The translations under genes and the position numbers were made by a program. The notes beneath the pieces were generated by a model that worked only from the letters and a program-made list of their open reading frames with translations, searched no databases and was not told where the DNA came from. 64,000 nucleotides of DNA from Liolophura sinensis (taxonomy: Eukaryota; Mollusca; Polyplacophora; Chitonida; Chitonidae), in the NCBI RefSeq assembly GCF_032854445.1, contig NC_088303.1, positions 28,869,265-28,933,264 of the forward strand. The letters run 5' to 3'. Below, piece after piece: positions 1 through 14,100 of the stretch; within the stretch, counting starts at the first letter, position 1, and each line of letters starts with the position of its first letter.

Positions 1-39
1 TTGTTTGCCAGAAACGCTGTGTAAGGGTTATTGTGTGCA

Positions 40-303
40 CAGGTTAGCGCTGAGAACAGCACCAATTCAGTAATGAGCGTAATGACCCAGAGGCCTCTCA
101 CCAATGCGGTTACTGTGAGTTCAAGTCCAGCTCATGCTGGCTTCCTCTCCTGCCGTAAGTGGGAAGGTTTTGCAGCAACCTGCGGATGGTCGTGGGTTTC
201 CCCGGGCTCTGCTCAGTTTCCTCCCACCATAATGCTGGCCGCCGTCGTTTAAGTGAAATATTCTTGAGTACGGCGTAAAACACCAATCAAATAAATAAAT
301 AAA
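40..303 (+). repeat. SINE-A, tRNA-derived retroposon copy
   Basis: This is the first of about two dozen copies of one family, here called SINE-A. Intact copies have a tRNA-like head (GGCTCAGTCGGTTAGC-like A box, GTTCAAGTCC-like B box) and a conserved body with CTCCGGCCGTA, CCTGCGGATGGTCGTGGG, CTCCCACCATAATGCTGG and GAGTACGGCGTAAAACACC. They end in an (AAATA)n tail. This copy has a degenerate head and the tail at about 288-303. Short ORFs over it are translations of the SINE, not genes. Confidence 0.85.
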
Positions 304-602
304 TTCAATAATGGTGAAGATCCCGACCAGCAATACGGATCCAGGAATGTTTTTCCAATGACATTGGTCCTTACCATTGACAATTCACTATGAGGGAGGT
401 TTGCGCTTTCAGAATACCGTTTAGTTATAATACCTCTTTGTCCGGATAGTGATGTCCAGACCTTATGTTAATATCTTTGCCGGATAACATGTTTCAATAA
501 ATAATGACTTCAGCAAAAAGTACATCTGTTCGACCCGGAGTCGATGTCATGGAATAATGCCGTATCTCTTATATGGCCAAATTCCATTCCAACATTGTAT
601 AA

Positions 603-738
603 TTCCAGACCTTGTGTGACCAAATTCATGACCTTGAGTGACCAAATTCAAGACCTTGAGTGACCAAATTACAGACCTTGTGTGACATTAATTACAGATA
701 TGGTGTAGCCAAATTCCAGACCCGGAGTGGGCAAACTC
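603..738. repeat. Short degenerate tandem repeat, about 22 bp unit
   Basis: The phrase GACCTTGAGTGACCAAATTC recurs about five times with drift (CCAGACC, CATGACC, CAAGACC, ACAGACC variants). It lies in the 3' flank of ELMO. Confidence 0.75.
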
Positions 739-739
739 C

Positions 740-2016
740 AATGTATTCTAAATTCTTTCATGTATTATTAGACGTTTTAATTTGGCTTAATGTCACTTTC
801 AGCAGTATTTCAGTTCTGTCTGTATGGCATGTCTATATCGCTACATTAATGAATCGCCTTGGAGAAGACAATATTCATGACAAAGCTCACATTTAGAGCT
901 AGCTCCGAGATTGGTTGTCCATGTTCCTAGCTTAGCTATTCCACAGTTGTATTTCTGAAAGCCAAGTTGGGAAGACTAAAACAGATTTCACACCTATGCT
1001 AGAGCACACTGTTACAGGGCCCATGAATATCTGGCCTACCCCCGTATGCCCTTCTACTAAGTACAAGCGAGGCAAAACCCAAGGTTGCTAGGATTGAAGC
1101 ACGAGGGATGACAAGACTTGGAACTGAACTCACGTGTCCGATTTGTTATGAATGACACCCGGAGGGCTGGATATTAGCATGCAGTCTCAAGACCCAAAGG
1201 ATAAACTAAATATGCCTTTGTCCTGGCCAATATATTTATGTACACCAATGAAAAGTCTTCAACAGCATTTCTTCATTTTACACTTTTTGTTTGTTCGGTT
1301 TTTAAAGCCACCAGTGTATAAATATTATATGGTATCAGTTTAAAGTACAACAGCATAGGCTGTTTACATATAACACAAATTTATAAAAACATCTTTTAAA
1401 AAAGAAATTAGAAAAAAGTAAGCAGATACAGAGCAATATGGCTATGTAAATATCAGCATGGAATCTTCCTGCAGAGAAGATTACCATATTTAAAACTGCT
1501 GACGTGGCAAATTTGCCGAGCCAGACACCTTCATGCAGGCTGATATATCGGTGAAAAGGGCACTTCTGTTCATAAACAAATGATGGTTTTACATTAAAAT
1601 GTAATTTTGTGACATATAAAAATGACGTGCACTGATTAAGTTCTACAGGTTATGTATACATTATGACAATCTAAACAATTATCCTGTTTATGCAAATGGA
1701 CAGAATGAAAATTCATGTTAAAAACAAGAAGATACAAACCTGACATGACTGGGTTATAAGAAATTCTATAGGTAGATACATAATAGCATCAATATTTGGA
1801 ATACTGAATCTCTTAACGGAACACCAGTCGGCCAACACTGACTCCATGGGGCTGGTATTTATACAAAACTGTCGCAACGCCATGCCTATCGCATTTACGT
1901 CCCAAGATGTCCTGGAAGTTACGAAAGGCGCAATCTGCAACAGTTTGGAAAATCAGGCCTTCCAGGATTTTGCGACTGGAGACAATGGAGTCTCTCCTCA
2001 TGAGTATACATAGACA
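740..2016. other. 3' flank of ELMO (probable 3' UTR and intergenic)
   Basis: This stretch lies beyond the ELMO stop codon on the minus strand. It is AT-rich, with no recognisable exon, RNA gene or transposon ends. I found no AATAAA on the minus strand close to the stop, so the transcript end cannot be placed. Confidence 0.5.
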
Positions 2017-2169
2017 TCAATACTGATAGACGAAGTTGTAGTTGCTGGGTGGTTTGGGGATGGGAGGTGGGTTGGTAGGGATGGGCACACCCTCTATGTC
2101 CAGAAGACGCAGTTTAATCTCCATCCCTATCAGTGTGTCAAGGTCACTTTTTGTCTGCATACTCGTCAT
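2017..2169 (-). CDS. elmo: ELMO exon 21: C-terminal helix and PxxP tail
   Basis: Gives [20 protein letters not shown], then [20 protein letters not shown] and a TGA stop at 2017-2019. In the family the proline-rich tail binds the DOCK SH3 domain; PPPIPKPP keeps PxxP here. Confidence 0.96.
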   Translation of the reverse strand: MTSMQTKSDLDTLIGMEIKLRLLDIEGVPIPTNPPPIPKPPSNYNFVYQY

Positions 2170-5100
2170 CTAACAGGGTGAAAAAACAAAACAAAAGGGA
2201 AAGTCAGCCAAAGGATACATCATAGGATAAAGTATCCACAGAACATACATATACATGTACACAAGCATGCATTCAGCTTCAGTCATTCAGTTATATTATA
2301 GTGACAATATATGTACTATGACTTCTAAACAGTATTACAGTGGTTGAAGTTGAACATCAATCAAAATTGGGGGCCCCTGGGGCCGAAAGGGTTAGCACGC
2401 CAGAGCAGCACAATGACCCAGGAGGCTCCCACCAATGCAGTCACTGTGAGTAAAAGTCCAGCTCATGCTGGCTTCCGTTTTGGCCCACCATGGGAAGGCC
2501 TGCCGGCAACATGTGGACAGTGGCTTTTTCCCCTGGCTCTGCCCGGTTTCCCCCCACCATCATGCAGGCAGTTGTCACATAAGTGAGTATGGCATAAAAC
2601 ACCAATGAAATAAATAAGTAAATAAATAAATAAATAAATAAATAAATCAAATTTCCTAGCACTAGCCAATTCTCTCAGGTTATGAAAGGTTACACCTGAC
2701 AGTAGACTTTTAACCCTATTATTTATTTATTTATTTGAATTATTTTTAGCCATACTCAAGAATACTTCACTTATATGACAGCAGCCAGCATTATGGTGGG
2801 AGGAAATAGGGCAGAGCCCAGGGAAAACCCACAACAATCCACACGTTGCTGGCAGACCTTCCCTCTTACAGCCGGAGAGGAAGCCAGCATGAACTGGACT
2901 TCAACGTACAGCCACTGCATTGGTTAGAGGCTCCTGGCTAGCATGCTAACCAACTGAGCCATGGAGGCCCCTCACCCTATTATGAGTCATAATTATTTAT
3001 GTAACAATTTTTCAGTCATATCACGACAAGAGGTACATGTACATATACTGTGTATTCTTGTGGCAGGGTGAGACCAAGCCACCACCAAAACCCATGACAC
3101 CGTCATGCCAAAAACACCAGACATAATACATAACAAGTCACCGGGCCAACCAGTCCTGTTTCCTTGCTCTAACCTCTCAGTGCCGAGCGCCAAGCAAGGC
3201 AGCAACAAGCATCATTTTATAGTCTTCTGTATGACCCTACCAGAGTTTGATCTCCTGACTTTGAATTGGCCACTCTAACCATTACAGCCTCACAGATTTG
3301 TAGAACAGGTACAATGTTATTCTGGATTGTATCTGAAGAGTGACTCTTTAGGCTATTATAATGATTACACAGCCACCTAAAAGCTACCTGTAACTCTTCT
3401 GGCTATACACCTGAGTATACCTACCGGTTTGTTCAGTAAAGCATTCAGCCCGTCAACCCACATATCATATTCATTCTGATTGGACGCCATAAAACACAGG
3501 GCTTCCTGGGAAACAGACGTGTCTGGTATGATAGCAAAGGCTAAAACTGGAGCTGTTTGCTGAAACAGAGCCCAAAGATTTCATCAAAGTCAGAGCTAAA
3601 TTAAAAGCTCAGTCCTAGAAAGGAAAGGATGGATAAACCAAGAGACGAATATACATGGCAACAACAATATGCTTTGCCCACAATGGTTGAGGGGCAGTCT
3701 CCCTTACGATAATGTGTTACAATACACCTTAGATAACTATATCAATATCTTGAGAAAGATCAACAGATCACAAAACATTAAACCCGTGAGATCAATAAAC
3801 CACATAACATAAATCCAACACTGATACATGTAGACACAATGCTAAAGAGAAAATCCCAAATGGGAAATAGAAAAATTTGATTCTTAAACTACAGAGTTGT
3901 CAATACTTGAAAGCAATCAGTGACAGAAAGTAACTATATACATGGTACATGGTAACTGTATTTTGCTCCAAAGTATTCTCGGTGTATTGTTGTGATCAGT
4001 CTAAACAATCAACCTGCTGTCAGCCCATGAGGGTGAATACATGATGATAAAACCCAGTCCAAAGGAATAATACATTACAATAAAACCCAGTCTATAAGGA
4101 TGAATACATGACGACAAAACCCAGTTTATAGGGATAAATATATGATGATAAAACGCAGTCTATAAGGATGAATGCATGATGACAAAACCCAGTTTATAGG
4201 GATAAATATATGATGATAAAACCCAGTCTATAAGGATGAATGCATGATGACAAAACCCAGTTTATAGGGATAAATATATGATGATAAAACCCAGTCTATA
4301 AGGGTGAATACATAATTATAAAATCCAGCCTATAAGGGTGAATATATGACGATAAAACCCTGTCTATACGGATGAATACATGAAATCTATAAAGATGAAT
4401 GCATAATGATAAAACCAAGTAAATGTATGAGTGCTTAGGGTTTAACAAACTCATAAAACCCAGTCTGTAAGGATTAATACATGATGATAAAACCCAGTCT
4501 AGAAGGACGAATACATGATGATAAAACCCAGTCTAGAAGGACGAATACACAATGATAAAACCCACTCCAAGTTGATGAATAGATGACAAACCCCACCCAA
4601 AGGGATGAATAGGTAATGACAAAATGAAGCCATTAAAGATGCTGAACTTGTCAATAACTGAAAACAATCTTGGAGAGAGGTAAACCGTACACATATGCAT
4701 TTAAAAATACAAGCTATTATTATATGTAAGAACGAATGTAACTATTTTAATAAACTCACCCGCCGTCTTTCCTTGATATGGGGACAATCCCTACCAATAA
4801 GTACATTCCTGATGTCAACAATGTTTACTGCAATGTAACAAACATATGGTTGTTCACGATACTGATGACATTTTCTGAATTCATTTTTGTTAATATCTCT
4901 GTGCTAAAACAATGCAAGAAAGTTATGAAATATTAGAGAAAAAAAGTAAAATGAAATCTTCTTCACGACAGAGGTTTGTTTACAGTTTCAGAAATTTTTC
5001 ATAGAAATGTGCACTACATTCAGTTTTAGGCCTAGACTGTTTTATATTAAAGCAAGTGTGCAAATGAATATTTTCTTTAATGTTTGTCCTTGTTAAACAA

Positions 5101-8100
5101 GTGTAAATTCACAATATAGATGACATCTCCAAGAGCATGAGTGTTGTCTCGTAATCGCCCATATTATACAACAAAATCATATGTAAATAAATTTTACAAA
5201 CCTGACTTACACAGCTGCTTTACAGTCAGAGCTAAAACTACATGTAACTGCATTCGACCATGGAGAGAATTTAATGTGTCCTTCAAACTTTTAACGAGAT
5301 CTAGTTACTCACATTTATGAGGGAGAGATTCTATAGGTGGATTGGCTGTCTCCTCACAGTCTCCGTAGTGGAACGTCTTCAGATTGGGGGACAGGCGACA
5401 GAACCAGTACTTGTCTGCATAAATAAGGGATATATGTTCATTCATTCTACATCATCGTTAAAAAATTATTTTTATTTATTTTATTTTACTCAAGAATATT
5501 TCACTGATACGATGGCGACCAGCATTACGGTGGGAGGAAACCAGGCAGAGTCCAGGGGGAAACACACTACCATCCGCAGGTTGCTGCAAACTTTCCCACA
5601 TAAGGCTGTAGAGGAAGCCAGCATGAGCTGAACTTGAACTCATAGCGACCACATTTGGTGAGAGGCTTCTGGTTCATTACACTGCGCTAGTGCACCAACA
5701 GAGCCATGGAGTATTATTTGATTGGTTTGAAATACCTTACTCAAGAATGATTCACTTTTACATGGTGGCCAGTTTTGTAAGGTGGTGCAGGAAACCAGAG
5801 TGTTCAGGTGTAAAGCCATACACCTTTGGTAAGTTACTGTTTAATTTTCTTGAGTGTGGCATAGATATGCAACCTATCAAACCTATCTCTTCCATTGGTT
5901 GGGATAGTTATGGTGACCGAATATTCACACTTGCTTTTATTATTATTTCACTGTCTAAGTAATTTGTGTTGATTTAATTTGCCACTGTATATCTATATAT
6001 ATATTGTTTTCAAAATCTTGTTGCAAGTGGTTTACACAATCCAAATTGCCATGTTTTCCACCACATATGTAATGTAACATATTGTTTCAAATTGTTTGTG
6101 TCTGAGGGTCTCAGGGTAGATCAACCCAGTGTTGACTGAGTATACGCATTGTATTTTACCCTCTTGAAATAAAGCCATTATTATTATTATTATTATATTG
6201 GTGGAAGACAAGGGGCCTTCAATGAACTGCACTGCCAGCAACCTGCTGACAGTCACGAGTGTCCCCCAGGCTCTGCTCGGTTTTCTCCCACCACAACGCT
6301 GGTTGCTGTCATATAAGTGAAACATTCTTGAGCATGATGTAAAACACCAATCAAAAATAAATAAAAAAATCAATGAGCTGCACAAACAGCCACCCAAGCA
6401 TCCACTTAATATTGTAAAGGATTTCTTATCTTTCATGACCCATGAGAAGCCAGAGAGGGAGAAGCCACAAATACCCTGCACACAGAGCCTGGAGCCAGAC
6501 TCTTTATAATGTGAGCTTGACTGTACTATATATACTTACTTGACTATAAATCTTACAACTACAGGGTGAAAGTTTGTGTGAGTGTGTGAGTGAGAGGGCC
6601 TCAGGGAAGATGATCTACTGTTGTTGACTGAGTGTACATACATATAACCCTCTATAAATAAAGGTTGTTTAAAGGTTATTATCATTAAATTGGGAGTTAC
6701 CTTTCATCCTGCCTTTGTTATTGTGCTTGACAAACACTGTACCATCCAGTAAGTAGTTCAGTCTGTTTTGTTTGATCAGCTGGATAATATCAGGCTTGAT
6801 TTGTTCCCTTAGCTCCCTGTTAAAAAATAACAAAACATACTTGAGTGATATACAAAGAAAAAGGTGGGAGTTATACTTGTAAATACATGTCTCATGCTGG
6901 CTTCCTCTCCGGCCGTAAGTGGGAAGGTCTGTCAGCAACCTGCGGATGGTCGTGGGTTTCCCCCGGGCTGTGCCCGGTTTCCACCCACCATAATGCTGGC
7001 CGCCGTCATATAAGTGAAATATTCTTGAGTACGGCGTAAAACACCAATCAAATAAATAAATAAATAAATAAATGTAAATACATGTAATCTGTCATCATTT
7101 TAACAGTTTGTTATAACAGCCAGGGCACATATATACTGCTTTTTTTGCTCTAAACACTTTTCTCAACACAGTTCCTTTCTATGCATCATTCATGCCAGTT
7201 ACATTATCATAAAGTAAGATAATATTCATGAAGTAAAAAAAATAAATATCTTTCCAGTATAGAACACTTGTCAAAGGATTGTGTGCTGCACATGACAGAC
7301 ACTTTGAGGGATGCCTTTAAAAACAGCCAAGGGTAATAATTTCTGTTTGCCAAAGTCCTGTAGTAATAACCACAGTAATTAACTGGATAGTCATTTGTGG
7401 ATAAACATGTACATCACTGATGGGTGACATCACCTGTCACATCAGACAAAGATGAAGGTGACAGAAAACTTGTTTTCTGTATCATCCTATGAAACTAATG
7501 ACAGCAGTTTCAATACAATGGAATATATTTTTACAATTTAGGAAAGTAATTCAGACTATCTAAATCCTTATCGTATGACCTTGCTTTTAAGACATACAGG
7601 TCAGGACACCAGCGTAGCTTTTTAGTAACTCACACTATTGGCACAGCTTGAGATTCCATCTCCTCACGACTCTGACGATCCACTTCCCAAATCTTCATGA
7701 TCTCTGAGTAGGAGAGTTGGCCCATCTTGACACGGAAGGCCTCAAAGGATGTGGGCTGCACCTGTAGGGCACGTGTCACCTGCTCCTGCACCACCTCCAA
7801 CACCTGCACAACAACAACAACACTTCACCTTATTATTATATTAGAGGCAAATACCTCAAAAAGTCATAAAATATTACTTTTCTTGATGATACCTAAATTT
7901 CTCCAGGACCATATTATTTTACTTTTCTCCAAAAAAAACCCCTTCATAATGCCATTCTGAAATCAGTATCACTCCCAGAATCATGTAGGAGTAGTAACTT
8001 AAGTCATGAATGGAATTTTAGCTCAAATAAAGCAAAACCAGTTTGCTTGCTTCAAGTTTAACATGGGTCTTATTGTCAACATATAGTGCTGCCTCACTGG

Positions 8101-11100
8101 AATGCCATGCAAAACATGATGACAGCAAACCTAGTAACATTACACTTTCAATGGGCTGAGCCCTTATGCTGAGCATCAAGCTAAGTTAATACCACAGATT
8201 GCCACTTTTAATGATTTTGTTTGATTTCAAGACATGAAAGCATTGAAGTCAATTTCAAATCCCAGAAATGGCATTCAATAAAAACAAAAAACAAACACCT
8301 AAATAAAAAATGAAATTTTCAGCTGAAAACATACCAAATACATAAATCACAATACTAAATGTGTATCAAATCTTGACCTGAGATGTTCATTAATTCCACT
8401 ATTTACCAAAAGAAAACTCACCTACTGTGTGACCTAAAAAATTGCCCCTCAAAAAGAGCATGAAAGATGATAAAATATCACTCCTGGAAGTACTTCCCAG
8501 TAAGACACATGTATCTTCCTACTCACAAAGCCATGCTCAGAACAGCTTTCCAATATCAAAAATAGTCTTGGGTGAAATTTTAGGTCAAATATGATACACA
8601 CGTTTCAGAACATGAGTTAATTTGGCCACACTTTACCTTTTTGAAATCAGCGGCTGTTGCTCTCATCTCCTTCCAGGTTTTGTTCAGGTAGTACATACAA
8701 GCACAGAAGAACTCTTCAAATGGCCGATCATGACAGAAGAACATAGGATAGTACACCTGGCCTTCCTCGGTGTCTGAAACAGAATAAAAATACCTCCAGT
8801 GTAGTCCTGTATTTGAAAGCACGTCCCAACAAGTCAGAATACTGTTATACATATAATGCAATAGTAAGTTTATGAATTTACGGTAATTCAGTCAATTTGT
8901 AAATAACTGTTCTTCCCAAGGTCTTAAATCAGAAAATTTGCTGACTTTGCAATATATGAGTATTTGAAGGTGTGTAAGACTGTACTTGTCAACGGAGCTA
9001 TTTACTGTAAAACCAACACAGTTTTATTATAAGTTTTTCGATCTGGGCAGAGATATTTTCGCACAGGGCATAAGGTTTGTGGAGCAAGGTGCAGCATCCA
9101 CTAACATCGAATGGCAACGTGTGATGACTACCCAGTGTAGGCCTAAAGCAAACTCCTTGTCTCCATACCTGTGTCTCCAACTTTTAGGATGGTGCACAGC
9201 CTCTTTGTGAGAGCAACGGCTGCCTGAGCCACAGGACAGTCATGTTCATCTCCACGCACAGAGTTCTCCAGTACCAACTACAACAAAGGGAAATGACTCA
9301 TAATTTACATATGCGTCCCATGTTACAAAGAGACATTAACAGGTTTTCTGTGGGTCACAATAATAACAACAATGACGTATTTCACCTAACCTTTAGCATT
9401 TCTCAAATGACACATCTTGCTTGATTCTGATCCATTCATCCACATTTACACGGCCACTGAATATTTCATGAACTCTGATCATTTCCTTATGAGAAAAATT
9501 TAAGTTTTGGCCCTAAAAGTATTATTTTATTTATTTATTTATTGGATCGGTGTTTTACTCCGTACTCAAGAATATTTCACTTATACGACGGCGGCCAGCA
9601 TTATGGTGGGTGGAAACCAGGCAGAGCCTGGGGGATATTATTTTAAGGACCTCTGTGTTCTTTTGAAAGTGCAAGTTTGATAAAAAAAAAAAAATTCAAG
9701 ACATATCGTGTTTACCCTTGTGTCACAAAATACAAATTCGACACATCTGCACATGAGAGGGTTTGCCATCATGTCTGGTGTCATCAACACGGTGCTCCAG
9801 TGAGGAAGACTTAGACATATATCAGCATCGTGGCTGAGAAGTTACCAAAAGATCATTCTGTTATGATTTGACCAATAAGCAGACTTACTTTTCTGTAAGC
9901 GTCTTCATGATGTTTGGCGTAGTAGACCAGATTGTCCAATGCCAATCGGCCTGGTGGTACCTCCATGAATTCCTCTATTGGCTTTGTGTACTTCTACAAT
10001 AGAAGTATCATATTACAGATTATTATACACCTTACACCTTACATTTGTGTATCTTTTGACCCTTGTGGCGATCTTGTTGCATATGTATTTCAAATTGCAT
10101 ATCGCCATCAGAATAGTTCATATTGCATGTTGGAAAATTAAAAATTTTCTTAAAAAAATATTAATACGAGTTTTATTATCTTAACTTAATGAGTCAAATT
10201 TTCATTTCCAGAGATTAAATTTTGCTCCCTAATTGAACTGACAGCTAAACAGGTTGCTAAGTGAATAAAGCCTTTCATTTAAGACAGATTCCAAATATTA
10301 CAATATTTTCAGAAAGACAATGTGGTAAACAATGCTGAAGCAAGCCATCCCTGTAACTGGGACAGGAGGATGTTCAAATGGGATGAGAGAATATGCTCAC
10401 TGAGTGTGCTGTGATAGACTGACTTACAACAAATCCTAGCTTTTTAAAGTCGAGAGCTGGATTTCCTGTTCTTCGGCTCAAGGAAACAGTTGGATCTATT
10501 TCAATGTCAAAAGCAACCTTCTGCAGCTCTTCAACAGCTTTCATCTGCTCCTAAAACAGTTAACAAAGAATGTGGAAATCTAAACACTTCATGACATGCA
10601 GTGGCAGAAAAGGTGCTTGCCTTTTCTAGGTTTAGTCCCATTCTTGAGAGTTCCCAATGCTCTGTGACAATAAATGGTTGCCACGAGTGTTTTGTGTGAT
10701 CCTCCATGAAGTTCACTAAAAATGACTTCCTCCTATCAATTTATGTAAACATGTATGCCATAGGAGGAAATGTTAATTTCCAGTAATTAGTGAAAAATCC
10801 CTGGGGTAAACAATTCTGGGGTACAACAATGAAATAAATACATAAAAGCTTTAGGTGTGTTCATTCTCTCTTCTAAATGGTTGATGATGTTAGACTGAAG
10901 TACACTTACCCCGTCCTTTCGATCAGCAGGTGTGTTCATGTTCTCTTCTAACTGGTTGATGATGTTAGACTGAAAGCACACACACCTGGTCCTTTCGATC
11001 AGCAGGTGTGTTCGTTCTCTCTTCTAACTGGTTGATAAGGATAGACTGCAGCATACTCATCTGATTCTTTCGATCAGCAGGTGTATTCATTCTCTCTTCT

Positions 11101-14100
11101 AACTGGTTGATAAGGTTAGACTGAGCATACTCACCTGGTCCTTTCGATCAGCAGGTGTGTTCATTCTCTCTTCTAACTGGTTGATAAGGTTAGACTGCAG
11201 CATACTCATCTGATTCTTTCGATCAGCCGGTGTATTCATTCTCTCTTCTAACTGGTTGATAAGGTTAGACTGAGCATACTCACCTGATCCTTTTGATCAG
11301 CAGGTGTGTTCATTCTCTCTTCTAACTGGTTGATAAGGTTAGACTGAGCACACTCACCTGGTCCTTTGGATCAGCAGGTGTATTCATTCTCTCTTCTAAC
11401 TGGTTGATAAGGTTAGACTGAAGCACACTCACCTGGTCCTTTGGATCAGCAGGTGTATTCATTCTCTCTTCTAACTGGTTGATGATGTTAGACTGAAGCA
11501 CACTCACCTGGTCCTTTTGATCAGCAGGTGTGTTCATTCTCTCTTCTAACTGGTTGATGATGTTAGACTGAAGCACACACACCTGGTCCTTTTGATCAGC
11601 AGGTGTGTTCATTCTCTCTTCTAACTGGTCAATGAGGTTAGACTGAAGCACACTTACCTGATCCTGTGGACAGGAAGGTATATTCATTCTCTCTTCTAAC
11701 TTCATGCTGGCTTCCTCTCCGGCCGTATGTGGGAAGGTCTTGCAGCAACCTGCGGATGGTTGTGGGTTTCCCCTGGGCTCTGCCCGGTTTCCTCCCACCA
11801 TAATGCTGGCCGCCGTCGTATAAGTGAAATATTCTTGAGTACGGCGTAAAACACCAATCAAAAAAAAAAAAAAAAAAAAATCTCATCTAACTGGTTCATG
11901 AGGTTAGACTGAAGCACACTCACCTGATCCTTTGGATGAGCAGTTCTCTTTTCTAACTGGCTGATGAAGCACACTTACCTGGTCCTTTGGATCAGCTGGT
12001 GTGTTCATGTTCTCTTCTAACTGGTTGATGAGGTTAGACTGAAGCACACACAATTGGTGTGCCATCTCTGCACCCTTATGCTCACCCCGGATTACATTCT
12101 ATTTCAGAAAGTGAAAGTACAAAATATTATGTATTTGACGTAAAATTACATCCATTTTTTAACACTTTTTAACAAGTGTACATGTATGACAGATGTCTTT
12201 TTCTAATTTTCACCACTTTTGATCAGGACACGTGCATCACTTTATAAAGTAAATCTGCTGCTGTTACACTTGGCCTTTGTACAACTTTACTGGCTGCTCA
12301 GTTTCACTTCATTTTTAAATATATAATATGACATAATACCAATATTAGCTAATACCTTTTTGAACTGGGGCCCAAGACCCATATTTATCAAACGTCTCAA
12401 GATTTAAGTCAAGAAACAAATCTATAATTACAATATTTTGCTCCAGGAAGTTTTTCCAGTGATTCTTTACTGCAGAACAATGTACTAGCCACAATCTGAG
12501 TTCATTCCTGTTTTGAGTTTGGCTTCTTAAGCACTTGCATTTTGTGACATAAATCATACTAAAATATAAGCCCAGATGCTCAAAAGTCTAACATTACACA
12601 TATGACAAGACAAGGGACAAAACTTACGTTTAGGAAAATATTTCTGATGTGGGTTGACTGCAGAGACTTGGCAATGTTCTGTGAAGCACAAAATCAGCAA
12701 ATAATAAAACTGAATTCAATCTGCCTCATAACACTACCAGATACCTACAATGAAGGGCATTGTATAATCAGGCATAATGCCCTGACAAATTTGGCTCGGA
12801 AATAAAATCTGACTCATCCAGACAAATGCTGTCCAAACATGAGGAACACATGGACGGCTGTCCTGCATGCGAATTGCAGCCAATAAAAAGTTTTTTTATT
12901 TTTATTTATTTGACTGGTTTTCCAAACTATGTGCAAGAAAATTTCACTTATACAACGACCGCCACCAACAGAGTGGGAGGAAACCTGGCTGATCCCGGGG
13001 GAAACCCACAACCATCCACAAATTGCTGGCAGATCGTCTCACGTATGGCCGGAGAGGAAGACAGCAGGAGGTTGACATGAACTCATAGCAATCGCATTGG
13101 CAAGAGTCACCTGGGTCATTGTGCTGCGCTTGGCCGCTAACCACCTTGGCCACGGAGGTGCCTGATATAAAGGGTAGTTTAGGTAAAGTAAATTAAGCAT
13201 GACATATTTAACCCAACCACCCAAGTTTGTTCTTCATAGCACCTGTGACTGATGAACAAGACAAAGCATCAACTGTACAACTGCACTGATATACATGCAT
13301 ATCAAAACATATGCACTGTGAAAAAAAAAACAAAAAAAAAACAGTGATATCAGTGTAAAGACTTGCAATATGACAAGCACAAAAACCATGAGAGTTAACA
13401 CATTTTACCTTATTTATTTATTATTTCCAATATTATTAATTATCTGTATCGTTTAATATATTTATAACAAAGGTCCAAAAAATTCATCAAACTATTTTTA
13501 AGTAGACAAGTGTAATATGATTCTATATTAGAAGTAGATTTATTACATCAAGTATAAAGCAAAATGATGTGGCCACAATAATTTTAATTGCTGTTTTATT
13601 GGTGGAATAAATTTCTTTTCAATGTCATCGGAGGGTACAAAAATTAAACTTGAAAATCGTTTAAAAATGTGAACTATCCCAGCAATTTTTCCTGTCGAAG
13701 ACATATTTACATGATCTAAAAACCTTGAAACACTGGAAAATCATAAAAACATCAAAATCAAATAAAAAAAAAAGGTGGACTTTTCAGTGTTTTTTTTTTT
13801 TTTTAAGTTCTTCCTCTTCTTTAATTTTTTAGCATCGGCTAAAACCATAAAAGAAAGTTAGTGTTATAATCATCTGCTTAGCGTTTCATGCCACGTCCAA
13901 GAACAGATTAATGGCTAGAGGAAGCTGAGCAGACCTTGTAGCCAACCATATGACTAACCTCCTGATGTAAGACCACAGCCAAGAAGAGAGAAGTTTACTT
14001 TTTTATCTGATTGTTGTTTAATGTCGTAATCTCGTATTAGAAATTTACCTTTCTCTTGACCGGGTCAGCTCTCAGAAACAGTGCATTAATCAAAGCTATG

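Noticed and set aside
31-252. Recurrent small ORFs with [18 protein letters not shown] or SGRKWEGL motifs
   Set aside because: They recur at each SINE-A copy and are the SINE body read in different frames.
11322-11861. 179-codon ORF in the ELMO intron
   Set aside because: Half is SINE-A sequence and half is the exon-11 array. Possible isoform use is given as a finding, but it is not a gene.
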